From an uncultured Dokdonia sp. (GTDB lineage Bacteria > Bacteroidota > Bacteroidia > Flavobacteriales > Flavobacteriaceae), in the NCBI RefSeq assembly GCF_947492815.1, contig NZ_CANLOB010000036.1, positions 1-43,158 on the forward strand: DNA of 43,158 bases. Reading direction: 5' to 3'. Below are positions 14,147-23,157 of the stretch, piece after piece; the first letter of the stretch is position 1; each line of letters begins with the position of its first letter. Both the position numbers and the translations under genes were made by a program. The notes beneath the pieces were generated by a model. The model was not told the origin of the DNA. It saw only the letters and a list, made by a program, of their open reading frames with translations, and did not search any database.

Positions 14147-16189
14147 ATGATGAGAAAATACGTATTAGCACTTATAAGCTTTATCGTGTTAGGGCAATTA
14201 GCTACTGCTCAAAATTATAAATTTGGAAAAGTTTCTAAAGAAGAACTTGCAGAAACTTCTCATAAATCTGACCCAGAAGCAGATGCTGCCGTACTGTATA
14301 GAAAAACTAATACAAAGTTTAATTATAGTCAAGATGCTGGTTTTGTCGTAGTAACAGAATTTCAAGAACGAATAAAAATATATAACAAAGAAGGATACGA
14401 TCTAGCTAATCAGCAAATTGGTATGTATCAAGGTACGAGTGATGAAGAATTAGTCACATCACTAAAAGCGGTGACGTATAACCTAATAGATGGCAAAATC
14501 AAAGAAAGTAAACTACAGAATAACGGCATATTTGAAGAAGAAAGAAGTAAAACATTAAAAGTCAAAAAGTTTACAATGCCAGATATTCAGGATGGCTGTA
14601 TTATTGAGTTTAAATATGTATTCACATCTCCTTTCTATTCTACGATAGATGAATTTCGTTTTCAGGAAGATATTCCAGTTGATAAAGTTGAAATGCGATT
14701 TTTTGCCCCAGAATATTTAGTGTACAGAACACACGGGAAGGGAGGGATTCCTCTAGGACTAAGAAAAGAAAAAAAGTCACGTACTATAAGATATAGATAT
14801 GAAGATAAGAGCCTACCTCAAGCAGGACAAGTAAACACCTTAGCTAGAGGGTCACAGGCACAAAAAAGAACTACTGCCGAAGTAGAATTTACTGAAAATG
14901 GATATTTAGTAGATCTTGAAAATATACCAGCTCTTAAAGAAGAGCCTTTTGCAGGAAATCTAGATAATTATACGTCAGCTTTACAATTGGAATTAGCTTA
15001 TACAAAATTTCCTAATTCTCAAGTACGTAACTATGCAACAACTTGGGAAGATGTAGCAGAAAAAATATATAAATCAGATAATTTTGGAAAAGAATTGGGA
15101 ATTACAAAGTTCTATAAGAAAGATGTAGATGCATTGTTGTCTGGAGTAGCAGATCCGAAAGAAAAAATGATGAAAGTATATGATTTTGTAAAATCAAAAA
15201 TGACTTGGAATGATTACTATGGAGTATATAAAGATAAAGGTGTTAAAAAAGCATACGCTGAAGGAACAGGAAATGTAGCAGATATTAACCTAATGTTAGT
15301 ATCTATGCTTAACTATGCAGGAATAGAAACAAACCCAATTCTAATAAGTACGAAAGCTAATGGGATCCCTTTTTTTCCTACAAGAACAGGGTTTAATTAT
15401 GTGATAGCTGGAGCAGTTCTTGACAATCGATTATTTCTTCTTGATGGAGTTGATAAAACAGGAGCTCCTAGTATTTTAAGAACAAACCTTTTAAATTGGA
15501 AAGGAAGAATGGTTAGGAAAGATGGTAGCTCATTATTAGTAGACCTACTTCCACCTAAACCAGCAACACATATAAGTCTTATGAATCTTGAAATAAGTGA
15601 AGATCTAGTAATCACAGGGAATTCAAAAAATCGATTTACAGGACATTATGCTAAAGGTCAAAGGGCTAGATATAGAAATTTAAATGAAGATGAGCAATCT
15701 GAAAAGATGGAAGAAAATTTTGAATCTCTAGAAGTGATGGATCATTCATTTGAAAGTATGAAGGAAAATGATAAACCTTTAACATTAGAGTATAATTTTG
15801 AAAATGAGGAAGCTGTTGAGGTTATTGGTAATAAAATGTATGTGTCACCACTTCTTCATTTAGCAACCAAAGAAAATTACTTCAAAGCAGAAACCAGAAC
15901 ATATCCTATAGATTTTATACACCCATGGACAGATAAGTATAATGTATCTATAGAAATTCCAGAGGGATACACTGTAGAGTCTTTGCCAGATCCATTATCT
16001 ATTAATCTGTCTAATAATATGGGATCATTTAGATATGGGGTTTCTCAAAATGGAGGGAAGATAATAGTGACCTTTCAAAACGCCATCAAAACATCAGTTA
16101 TAGGAGCTGAATACTATCAAGATCTTCAGCAGTATTATAAAATGATTTTAGAGAAAGAAGCAGAAAAAATAGTTCTTATAAAATCATAA
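14147..16189 (+). CDS. DUF3857 protein, transglutaminase-fold pseudoenzyme
   Basis: Second paralogue, 680 residues, with signal peptide (cut after LGQLATA). Domain order as in its neighbour: DUF3857 (about 60-230), transglutaminase-like fold (about 330-445), C-terminal beta region. The catalytic Cys position is V377 (GNVADIN against GDCKALT) and the His position is Y418 (GFNYVIAG); D433 is retained. It should fold but not catalyse thiol chemistry. The C-terminus ends in a lysine/glutamate-rich LEKEAEKIVLIKS helix shared with the next two paralogues. Confidence 0.85.
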   Translation: MMRKYVLALISFIVLGQLATAQNYKFGKVSKEELAETSHKSDPEADAAVLYRKTNTKFNYSQDAGFVVVTEFQERIKIYNKEGYDLANQQIGMYQGTSDEELVTSLKAVTYNLIDGKIKESKLQNNGIFEEERSKTLKVKKFTMPDIQDGCIIEFKYVFTSPFYSTIDEFRFQEDIPVDKVEMRFFAPEYLVYRTHGKGGIPLGLRKEKKSRTIRYRYEDKSLPQAGQVNTLARGSQAQKRTTAEVEFTENGYLVDLENIPALKEEPFAGNLDNYTSALQLELAYTKFPNSQVRNYATTWEDVAEKIYKSDNFGKELGITKFYKKDVDALLSGVADPKEKMMKVYDFVKSKMTWNDYYGVYKDKGVKKAYAEGTGNVADINLMLVSMLNYAGIETNPILISTKANGIPFFPTRTGFNYVIAGAVLDNRLFLLDGVDKTGAPSILRTNLLNWKGRMVRKDGSSLLVDLLPPKPATHISLMNLEISEDLVITGNSKNRFTGHYAKGQRARYRNLNEDEQSEKMEENFESLEVMDHSFESMKENDKPLTLEYNFENEEAVEVIGNKMYVSPLLHLATKENYFKAETRTYPIDFIHPWTDKYNVSIEIPEGYTVESLPDPLSINLSNNMGSFRYGVSQNGGKIIVTFQNAIKTSVIGAEYYQDLQQYYKMILEKEAEKIVLIKS

Positions 16190-16197
16190 AATCATAT

Positions 16198-18084
16198 ATG
16201 TCAAACACAATACGGTATTTACTTCAATTAGGTCTATACAGCTTTATTTTTTTTCATAACATTTATGGTTTTGGGCAAAAAAAGGTATCGTTTGGTAACG
16301 TGACATTAGAAGATTTTAATAACAGTCATGAAGAGGTCTTTCCTGATGCAAATGCTATTGTTTTATATAGGTATGTAGAAGATGAAATAGGAGACTATAT
16401 ATTGGTACATGAGCGTGTTAAAATTGTAAACGAAAAAGGATATGATGTCGCTAATGTTAAGATACCTTATGGAAATGTAATTAAATTAGAAGGAGCTACA
16501 TACAATATAATAGAGGGAGAAATTCAGCGCACCAAGCTTAGTAAGTTTTTACAAGGCAGCGACAGCAAAATTAAGATTGCAAATGCACGTAAATTTACAA
16601 TGCCTAATGTACAAGTTGGTAGTGTAATAGAGTATAGGTATAAAGCAACGAGAGGTACCCATTGGGATATACCCATGCAATATAATATCCCAATAAGAAA
16701 GCTGAATATTACATTAGGAAATGCTACAGGGTATAATTTTAAGTTTTTACAAAACCCCAGAGCCTTATTAGATATAAATACTAAGAGTTATTCAAGTACA
16801 ACAGTCATTGTTGCAAATGATATAGAACCTTTAGAGGAAGAAGTGTATGTCTCTGACATCGAATCCTACAGATCTAAAATCGAAATAGAAAATATAGGTC
16901 CAATGAGAAGACAGTCACTTAGGTCTTTTGATGACTTAGTAGAAGTATTACTTGATACAGATGATTTTACTCGTGGATATTTGCCTAGAAATAGTTACAA
17001 AAAAGAACTTGAGAGTATTATTGGTGAAGAGAAAAATGCATATAAAATAGCAGCATTATTGTATAAGTATGTGAAGAAGAATTTCACATGGAATGAATAC
17101 TATGGTATTTTTCCAGACAATGAATCTTCTAGAGTAGCTTTTAACACAAAGAAAGGAGATATCGCAGATATTAATTTGCTATATGTATCTATGTTGAGGA
17201 CCATGGGTATAGATTCAGATCCGATACTTGCCTCTACAAAGTGGAATGGATTTCCTGTTACTGCTAGTTGGGAATCATTTAATTATGTGTTGGCCGGAGC
17301 AAAGATTAATGGAAAGCAATATGTTTTTGATGTCGCCAATACTAAATCTAATTTTAAAATGATTCCAGAAGAAATTCTTAACTGGAAAGGGTTAATGATT
17401 CATGATAATAAAACATATTCATGGGTGGATCTGAAGAATGAATCAATATCTGGAATTAATAGAATTATTAACCTTTCAATAGATGATTCATTAGTAATAG
17501 AAGGCGATGTTAAAGAACAAGCTTCAGGCTATTATGCAATGAATTTTGAACAATATCAAAAAGAAGATGGGCGAGAGAGTTTCGATAATGCAAAAGAAGT
17601 GATAGGCTATGAAAAAGATAATTATCAAATCTCAGATTTTAAACTTCAGACATTAGATAGTATTAATGATAAAGTTTTTTGGACCTATACCTTTGAAAAT
17701 GAAGAAGGGGTTGAAGAAATAGGCGATAAAGTGTATTTCTCACCACTAATTTTCCTTGCACTGACAGAATCTCCTTTTAAAAAAGAAGAAAGAAGATATC
17801 CTATAAGTTTTGGCTTTCCAAAACAGATAAAAAATATCATCACTATTCAATTTTCAGAACTATATAAAGTAGCATATCTACCTTCTCCCGTTAGAATAAA
17901 TTTGCCCGATAATACAGGCTCTTTTGTATATAATCTTAATGCATCTGGTAATTCAATTACATTAACGACAAGTTTTATTGTTGGAGAAGGAGAGATCCCA
18001 TCAGAAAAATACCTAGAAATAAAAGAGTTTTTTAAGTTACGGGTCGAAAAAGAAAAAGAAAAAGTAGCTTTGATAAAAAAGTAA
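16198..18084 (+). CDS. DUF3857 protein, transglutaminase-fold pseudoenzyme
   Basis: Third paralogue, 628 residues, 8 bp after the second. The N-terminus has a long hydrophobic segment (LLQLGLYSFIFFHNIYGFG) and is exported. In the transglutaminase-like fold the Cys position is I322 (KKGDIADINLL) and the His position Y363 (SFNYVLAG); D378 remains. It ends KEKEKVALIKK. The 182-bp gap that follows holds an AT-rich stretch and a palindrome copy, so the fourth gene may have its own promoter. Confidence 0.84.
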   Translation: MSNTIRYLLQLGLYSFIFFHNIYGFGQKKVSFGNVTLEDFNNSHEEVFPDANAIVLYRYVEDEIGDYILVHERVKIVNEKGYDVANVKIPYGNVIKLEGATYNIIEGEIQRTKLSKFLQGSDSKIKIANARKFTMPNVQVGSVIEYRYKATRGTHWDIPMQYNIPIRKLNITLGNATGYNFKFLQNPRALLDINTKSYSSTTVIVANDIEPLEEEVYVSDIESYRSKIEIENIGPMRRQSLRSFDDLVEVLLDTDDFTRGYLPRNSYKKELESIIGEEKNAYKIAALLYKYVKKNFTWNEYYGIFPDNESSRVAFNTKKGDIADINLLYVSMLRTMGIDSDPILASTKWNGFPVTASWESFNYVLAGAKINGKQYVFDVANTKSNFKMIPEEILNWKGLMIHDNKTYSWVDLKNESISGINRIINLSIDDSLVIEGDVKEQASGYYAMNFEQYQKEDGRESFDNAKEVIGYEKDNYQISDFKLQTLDSINDKVFWTYTFENEEGVEEIGDKVYFSPLIFLALTESPFKKEERRYPISFGFPKQIKNIITIQFSELYKVAYLPSPVRINLPDNTGSFVYNLNASGNSITLTTSFIVGEGEIPSEKYLEIKEFFKLRVEKEKEKVALIKK

Positions 18085-18231
18085 TCATTGAACACACATT
18101 GACTTTTTTGTTTGGAACCAAGAATAAATGCTTTTTTGTGATAATGTATTGATTTTTAATTCTATAGTGTAGCTGTGGAAGTTGGAATTTTCAAATAAAA
18201 GTTAAGATACGTTTATAATATATATAATTAT

Positions 18232-18245
18232 GCTTTCGCGAAAGC
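18232..18245. repeat. GCTTTCGCGAAAGC palindrome, perfect, intergenic
   Basis: A perfect copy 21 bp upstream of the fourth DUF3857 gene. The flanks extend it to TGCTTTCGCGAAAGCA (18231-18246). Confidence 0.8.
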
Positions 18246-18266
18246 AATAAAAGAACCATTTAAATA

Positions 18267-20273
18267 ATGCGATATAGCATTTTTATTTTGATACTATTTC
18301 TTTTTATCGCTCCTGTAAATGCTCAGGAATTTAAAGCAGGTAAGATCAATAAAGAATATTTTGATATTCCTTTAAATAAGGAGGAAAAAGCTGCGCCTGC
18401 TGTTTTCTTAAATAAATATAGAAGGACGCATTTTGAATATCGCGACGAACTTGATGGTTGGCTTTCCTATACAATTGTACACGAGGTAGTAAAGATTAAT
18501 AGTATCTCAGGATTTTCTTATGGTACAAAGAAAATACAACTCTATAATGAAGTAAGAGAGTCTGAGGTTGTAAAAAAAGTAGAAGCGTATACCTATAATA
18601 TAGAAGATGATAAAGTGGTTAAAGTTAAAACCCCTAAAGAACGTATTATAAAGAGTGCTATTAATGATAACTTAGATGAGGTTACTATAACAATGCCAGC
18701 CATTAAACAAGGTGCTATTATTGAGTATAAATATATTGTAGAGTCTTCTTATTATGAGATAGACGATGTTATTTTTCAAGAAGATATTCCAGTTAAAAAT
18801 GTATTTGCAATTATTGAAACACCTCAGTTTTTTGATTATAATAAATTTGTTAAAGGATATAGAGACATTGTTTCTAAAGATTATGTAAGGCTACGCCGAG
18901 AGAATGCCAGTTTTGAACTGAGAACCCCTTTTGGCGGGAGGACTAATAAAACACTTGTCAATAGAATAAAATACAATGATATTGTTTCAGAATATCATCT
19001 ACAGGATATTCCAGCACTAAAAGAAGAGCCTTTTGTAAATAATATGGAAAATTATAGAATTGCTGTTGTTTATGAATTAGCTACCGTAGAATTTAAAAAA
19101 GGAATTAAAGAAAAAAGAGCCAAAAGTTGGGATGAAGTAGCAGCATATTTAAATAATCCCGCTCGTGTTGCTGGACAAATTGATAGGGCTAGTTTTTTAA
19201 ATGATATAAGTGATACTTTAAAGTCAAAATCAGTAGCAACCTTAGATAGGATGCATCTTGCCTATCGGTATATACAAGATAGAATGGTATGGGATAAAGA
19301 AGGGAATAAATTTAGATCACAAGATTTAAAGAAAGCGTATTACCAAAAGAAAGGCACAGCCTATGAGATTAATGCATTATTGGTATCTCTTTTAAAAAGA
19401 ATGGGATTGCAAGCAGCGCCAGTAATGGCAAGCACCAAAAATAGTGGAATTCCTATATTTCCAACAGTAGATGGCTTTGACTACGCTATAGCAGCTGTTT
19501 ATTATGATAATAAATGGATATTAATGGATGCTTCTGGTAAAAATCTATATCCAGGATTATTGCCAGAACGTGTTATGAATTGGGAAGGTAGACTCTTAAA
19601 AGAAAATGGAACATCTCTAGCTATTCCGTTGTTTTCAAATCAACATTCTGATGATAAATCTTCCGTTATAGTCTCTATAGATAATAAAGGAAAGATCTCA
19701 GGTAAATGCCGTAAAAAATACACAAACAATGAAGCGCTTTATATTAGAAATATCCTTAAAGGAGAAGATCAAGATTATAAAGAAGATGTTGTCAAAGAAA
19801 TTATAAATGAAAATAATGTCTATGATGTTGTTTTTGAATTAGACAAACTATCTGAACCAGCAATTATTTCCTATAGTTTTGAAACTTCAAATTATACAGA
19901 ATTAGTAGATAATAAAATCTATCTCTCTCCTCATTTATTTCTAGAGAAACCAGAAAACCCATTTAAAGCTTCAACAAGAGAACTTCCAATAGATTTTATA
20001 TACCCAAGAATTGTTGAAAATACAATTACCTACAAACTTCCTAAAGGATATGCGGTGCATAGTATGCCAGAATCATTAGTGCTAAAGCTTTCAAGCGGAT
20101 TAGGATCCTATAAAATAGCCTTTAAACAAGTAAATGGTCAAAGTATACAAGTCATAAGTTCTTTTAAAAATAATAGTACATTAGTAAAAGCAGATGCGTA
20201 CCAAGAAATTAAAAATTTCTACGAACAAATTGTTACTAAAGAAAAAGAAAAAGTAGTTTTGATAAAAAAATAA
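18267..20273 (+). CDS. DUF3857 protein, transglutaminase-fold pseudoenzyme
   Basis: Fourth paralogue, 668 residues, with signal peptide (FILILFLFIAPVNAQ). The Cys position is A365 (KKGTAYEINALL) and the His position is Y406 (GFDYAIAA); D421 (WILMDASG) is retained. The C-terminal KEKEKVVLIKK is nearly identical, also in DNA, to that of the third paralogue. The stop is 2 bp before the MazG-like gene, so the array may be cotranscribed with it. Confidence 0.84.
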   Translation: MRYSIFILILFLFIAPVNAQEFKAGKINKEYFDIPLNKEEKAAPAVFLNKYRRTHFEYRDELDGWLSYTIVHEVVKINSISGFSYGTKKIQLYNEVRESEVVKKVEAYTYNIEDDKVVKVKTPKERIIKSAINDNLDEVTITMPAIKQGAIIEYKYIVESSYYEIDDVIFQEDIPVKNVFAIIETPQFFDYNKFVKGYRDIVSKDYVRLRRENASFELRTPFGGRTNKTLVNRIKYNDIVSEYHLQDIPALKEEPFVNNMENYRIAVVYELATVEFKKGIKEKRAKSWDEVAAYLNNPARVAGQIDRASFLNDISDTLKSKSVATLDRMHLAYRYIQDRMVWDKEGNKFRSQDLKKAYYQKKGTAYEINALLVSLLKRMGLQAAPVMASTKNSGIPIFPTVDGFDYAIAAVYYDNKWILMDASGKNLYPGLLPERVMNWEGRLLKENGTSLAIPLFSNQHSDDKSSVIVSIDNKGKISGKCRKKYTNNEALYIRNILKGEDQDYKEDVVKEIINENNVYDVVFELDKLSEPAIISYSFETSNYTELVDNKIYLSPHLFLEKPENPFKASTRELPIDFIYPRIVENTITYKLPKGYAVHSMPESLVLKLSSGLGSYKIAFKQVNGQSIQVISSFKNNSTLVKADAYQEIKNFYEQIVTKEKEKVVLIKK

Positions 20274-20275
20274 TC

Positions 20276-20602
20276 ATGAATATTTCAAATGCACAACAAG
20301 CTGTAGACGATTGGATCAAAAATCATGGAGTTCGTTATTTTAATGAACTTACAAATATGGCACAGCTCACAGAAGAAGTAGGGGAGGTTGCGCGTATCAT
20401 TGCAAGACGATATGGAGAACAGAGCGAAAAAGAAAGTGATAAAGATAAAGATCTTGGAGAAGAATTAGCAGATGTGATGTTTGTAGTGCTTTGTTTAGCA
20501 AATCAAACGGGTGTTAACTTACAAGAAGCTTTTGATAAAAAACTAGATATCAAAACAAAGCGCGATCATGATAGACATCATAATAATGAGAAGCTTAAAT
20601 AA
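20276..20602 (+). CDS. MazG-like nucleotide pyrophosphohydrolase
   Basis: A small all-alpha NTP pyrophosphohydrolase (108 residues) that would hydrolyse (d)NTPs to the monophosphate, a house-cleaning role. The metal-binding EEVGEVAR and EELADVMFVVLCL helices carry the ExxE and ExxD motifs. The exact substrate is not readable from sequence. It follows the DUF3857 array by 2 bp and precedes aroA by 9 bp. Confidence 0.87.
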   Translation: MNISNAQQAVDDWIKNHGVRYFNELTNMAQLTEEVGEVARIIARRYGEQSEKESDKDKDLGEELADVMFVVLCLANQTGVNLQEAFDKKLDIKTKRDHDRHHNNEKLK

Positions 20603-20611
20603 ATAATAACG

Positions 20612-21865
20612 ATGCTTCTTAAAGTACAAAATACACAAACCCAACTCACAGGAACTGTTAAAATAACAGGTTCTAAAAGTGAAACCAATCGTTTATTGCT
20701 ATTACAAGCATTGTTTAAAGGGATAACTATAAAAAACCTCTCCAATAGTGATGACGGTAAGTTAATGCAAAAAGCATTGCTAAGCGATTCAGAAACAATA
20801 GATATTCATCATGCAGGAACAGCTATGCGTTTTCTTACGGCTTATTTTGCAATTCAGAAAGGCCGTAAAACTATATTAACGGGAAGTTCGCGTATGCAAG
20901 AACGCCCTATTGGAATTCTTGTAGATGCATTACGCTCATTAGGAGCTGAGATTACGTATCAAAAAAATGAAGGCTACCCACCACTTTCTATTCAAGGAAC
21001 TACTTTAGTAAAAAGTGAAGTAACACTTAAAGCAAATGTAAGTAGTCAATACATCTCTGCATTAATGCTTATTGGCGCCACATTACCAGAAGGACTTACG
21101 ATAGTACTCGAAGGTAAAATAACTTCTGTGCCATATATAAATATGACTTTGCAATTGCTGCATCAATTAGGAATAGAAGCAAGTTTTAAAGACCAATCTA
21201 TCAAAATTTCACCGACTCAATTGGATGACTTTAAGAAAACCATCACCGTAGAGTCAGATTGGAGTAGTGCTTCCTATTATTATAGTATAGTGGCGATGAT
21301 GCACAAGTCTGATGATAATAACCCTACACAAATTACAATTTCTAGTTACAAGCAGGATAGTTTACAAGGCGATGCTGTGCTTGCAGAAATATATACAAAA
21401 CTTGGAGTGATCTCTCGATTTGATGGGCATCAATTGAATTTGCAATTAGATACCTCAAAAAAACTACCGGAAGTATTAGAATTGGATTTGAGTAATAGTC
21501 CTGATATTGCGCAAACCATTGCTGTAAGTTGTTTCGGACTCGGAATCGCTTGTGATTTGACAGGATTACATACACTTAAAATCAAAGAAACTGATAGGTT
21601 AGAAGCGCTTAAAGCAGAAATCACAAAATTAGGAGGGACTATTGAAGTGACTGATAAAGCGCTGCATCTTAAAAAAAGAAACACTCCTATAAAGGAAAAT
21701 TGTACTATTGCAACCTATCATGATCATAGGATGGCTATGGCATTTGCACCATTAGGGCTATGTGTGCCTATTTGTATAGAAGATGCTGGTGTTGTGTCAA
21801 AATCATACCCTGATTTTTGGGAAGATTTGAAAACTTTTGGGTTTAAACAAGAGATAATTGGTTAA
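20612..21865 (+). CDS. aroA: 3-phosphoshikimate 1-carboxyvinyltransferase (EPSP synthase)
   Basis: It transfers the enolpyruvyl group of PEP to shikimate 3-phosphate, the sixth shikimate step, in the cytoplasm. The 417 residues are slightly shorter than the E. coli enzyme. TGSKSETNRLLLL is the N-terminal binding motif, followed by GTAMRFLTAYF, RPIG and LKIKETDRLEAL with the conserved Glu/Asp/Arg. It is far from the Phe/Tyr operon and not under the attenuator. Cotranscription with the preceding MazG-like gene is likely. Confidence 0.95.
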   Translation: MLLKVQNTQTQLTGTVKITGSKSETNRLLLLQALFKGITIKNLSNSDDGKLMQKALLSDSETIDIHHAGTAMRFLTAYFAIQKGRKTILTGSSRMQERPIGILVDALRSLGAEITYQKNEGYPPLSIQGTTLVKSEVTLKANVSSQYISALMLIGATLPEGLTIVLEGKITSVPYINMTLQLLHQLGIEASFKDQSIKISPTQLDDFKKTITVESDWSSASYYYSIVAMMHKSDDNNPTQITISSYKQDSLQGDAVLAEIYTKLGVISRFDGHQLNLQLDTSKKLPEVLELDLSNSPDIAQTIAVSCFGLGIACDLTGLHTLKIKETDRLEALKAEITKLGGTIEVTDKALHLKKRNTPIKENCTIATYHDHRMAMAFAPLGLCVPICIEDAGVVSKSYPDFWEDLKTFGFKQEIIG

Positions 21866-21869
21866 TTAC

Positions 21870-21901
21870 TTGACAACCCCTATCTCGAGATTGTATATTT
21901 G
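21870..21901 (+). promoter_or_regulatory. Candidate promoter of queA
   Basis: TTG (21870-21872) and a perfect TATATTTG (21894-21901) are 21 nt apart, within the range seen for Bacteroidota promoters. Transcription would start near 21906, upstream of the palindrome at 21935, so that palindrome would lie in the queA 5' UTR. Confidence 0.6.
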
Positions 21902-21934
21902 CCATCTTGTAAAAACGATTGTGTTGCAATATAC

Positions 21935-21948
21935 GCTTTCGCGAAAGC
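21935..21948. repeat. GCTTTCGCGAAAGC palindrome, perfect, queA 5' UTR
   Basis: A perfect copy 42 bp upstream of the queA ATG with the ATAC prefix (21931-21934). It would be transcribed in the queA leader. Confidence 0.8.
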
Positions 21949-21990
21949 AAATAAAGACCATACATACATAACTAAAAACATTGCCAACGG

Positions 21991-23040
21991 ATGAAATTAT
22001 CACATTTCAACTTTAACTTACCAGAAGAACTTCTTGCAGAACGTCCAGCAGAAAACCGTGACGAATCAAAATTAATGGTTCTTAATAGAAAAGATCAAAC
22101 TATAGAACATAAAACGTTCAAAGATTTGATTGATTATTTTGATCCAGAAGATGTAATGGTTCTTAATAATACAAAAGTGTTTCCTGCACGTTTATACGGA
22201 AACAAAGAAAAAACGGGAGCACGTATTGAAGTTTTCTTACTTAGAGAATTAAATTCAGAAACACGCCTTTGGGATGTTTTAGTAGATCCAGCTCGTAAGA
22301 TTAGAATTGGTAATAAATTATATTTTGGCGATGATGAGAGCCTTGTCGCAGAAGTAATTGATAATACAACCTCTAGAGGACGTACGTTACGTTTCTTATA
22401 TGATGGTTCTTATGAAGAGTTTAGAAGAAAACTAACTGACTTAGGGCAAACGCCACTTCCTAAATATATCAAGAGAGATGTAGAGCCAGAAGATCAAGAG
22501 CGTTACCAAACTATATATGCAAAAGAAGAAGGGGCTGTAGCAGCACCTACTGCAGGGTTACACTTTTCAAGACATTTATTAAAACGTCTAGAGATAAAAG
22601 GAGTTAATTTTGCAGAAGTAACATTGCATGTTGGTTTAGGTACTTTTAGCCCAGTAGAGGTAGAAGATTTATCAAAACACAAAATGGATAGTGAAGAGGC
22701 ATATATCCGTGAGCCAGCTACACGTGTTATTAATAATGCAATCTCGGAAAAACGCAGAATATGTGCAGTAGGTACAACTGTAATGAGAGCACTTGAAAGC
22801 GCAGTATCTAGTGGAAATACACTTAATGAGTTTGAAGGATGGACCAATAAATTTATATTTCCTCCATATGATTTTAGTATCGCAAACTGTATGATTACAA
22901 ACTTCCATACACCAAAATCTACGTTGTTAATGATGGTATCTGCATTTGCAGGGCATGATTTAGTGAAGAAAGCATACGACGAAGCTATAAAAGAAGGATA
23001 TAAATTTTATTCATATGGGGATGCCATGTTAATCATCTAA
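21991..23040 (+). CDS. queA: S-adenosylmethionine:tRNA ribosyltransferase-isomerase
   Basis: It transfers and isomerises the ribosyl part of SAM to 7-aminomethyl-7-deazaguanine in tRNA, giving epoxyqueuosine. The 349 residues match the family, with the N-terminal LPEELLAERPAENRDESKLMVL, EEGAVAAPTAGLHFS and HVGLGTFSPV motifs. It has its own likely promoter and a strong terminator at 23086. I looked for a preQ1 riboswitch in its leader and did not see one. Confidence 0.95.
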   Translation: MKLSHFNFNLPEELLAERPAENRDESKLMVLNRKDQTIEHKTFKDLIDYFDPEDVMVLNNTKVFPARLYGNKEKTGARIEVFLLRELNSETRLWDVLVDPARKIRIGNKLYFGDDESLVAEVIDNTTSRGRTLRFLYDGSYEEFRRKLTDLGQTPLPKYIKRDVEPEDQERYQTIYAKEEGAVAAPTAGLHFSRHLLKRLEIKGVNFAEVTLHVGLGTFSPVEVEDLSKHKMDSEEAYIREPATRVINNAISEKRRICAVGTTVMRALESAVSSGNTLNEFEGWTNKFIFPPYDFSIANCMITNFHTPKSTLLMMVSAFAGHDLVKKAYDEAIKEGYKFYSYGDAMLII

Positions 23041-23085
23041 TTTCCGAGAAGGCAGAAATCTATCGCGAAGGCGAAAATAGTATAC

Positions 23086-23118
23086 AAAAAACTCAAGCTA
23101 ATGTGCTTGAGTTTTTTT
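23086..23118 (+). terminator. Terminator after queA
   Basis: AAAAAACTCAAGC (23086-23098) and GCTTGAGTTTTTT (23105-23117) form a 13-bp stem with a 6-nt loop and end in a run of seven T. It separates queA from rlmN. Confidence 0.85.
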
Positions 23119-23145
23119 ATATCCAACTATTCCTTGTGAAAACCC

Positions 23146-23153
23146 TAAATTTG
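23146..23153 (+). promoter_or_regulatory. Candidate -7 box for rlmN, very close to the start
   Basis: TAAATTTG matches the -7 consensus exactly and ends 4 nt before the GTG start at 23158. No TTG is seen at the expected -33 spacing. If used, it would give an almost or fully leaderless transcript. Confidence 0.4.
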
Positions 23154-23157
23154 CATT

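Noticed and set aside
21866..21990. preQ1 riboswitch upstream of queA
   Set aside because: I saw no preQ1-like pseudoknot or A-rich tail; the stretch is explained by a promoter and a palindrome copy.
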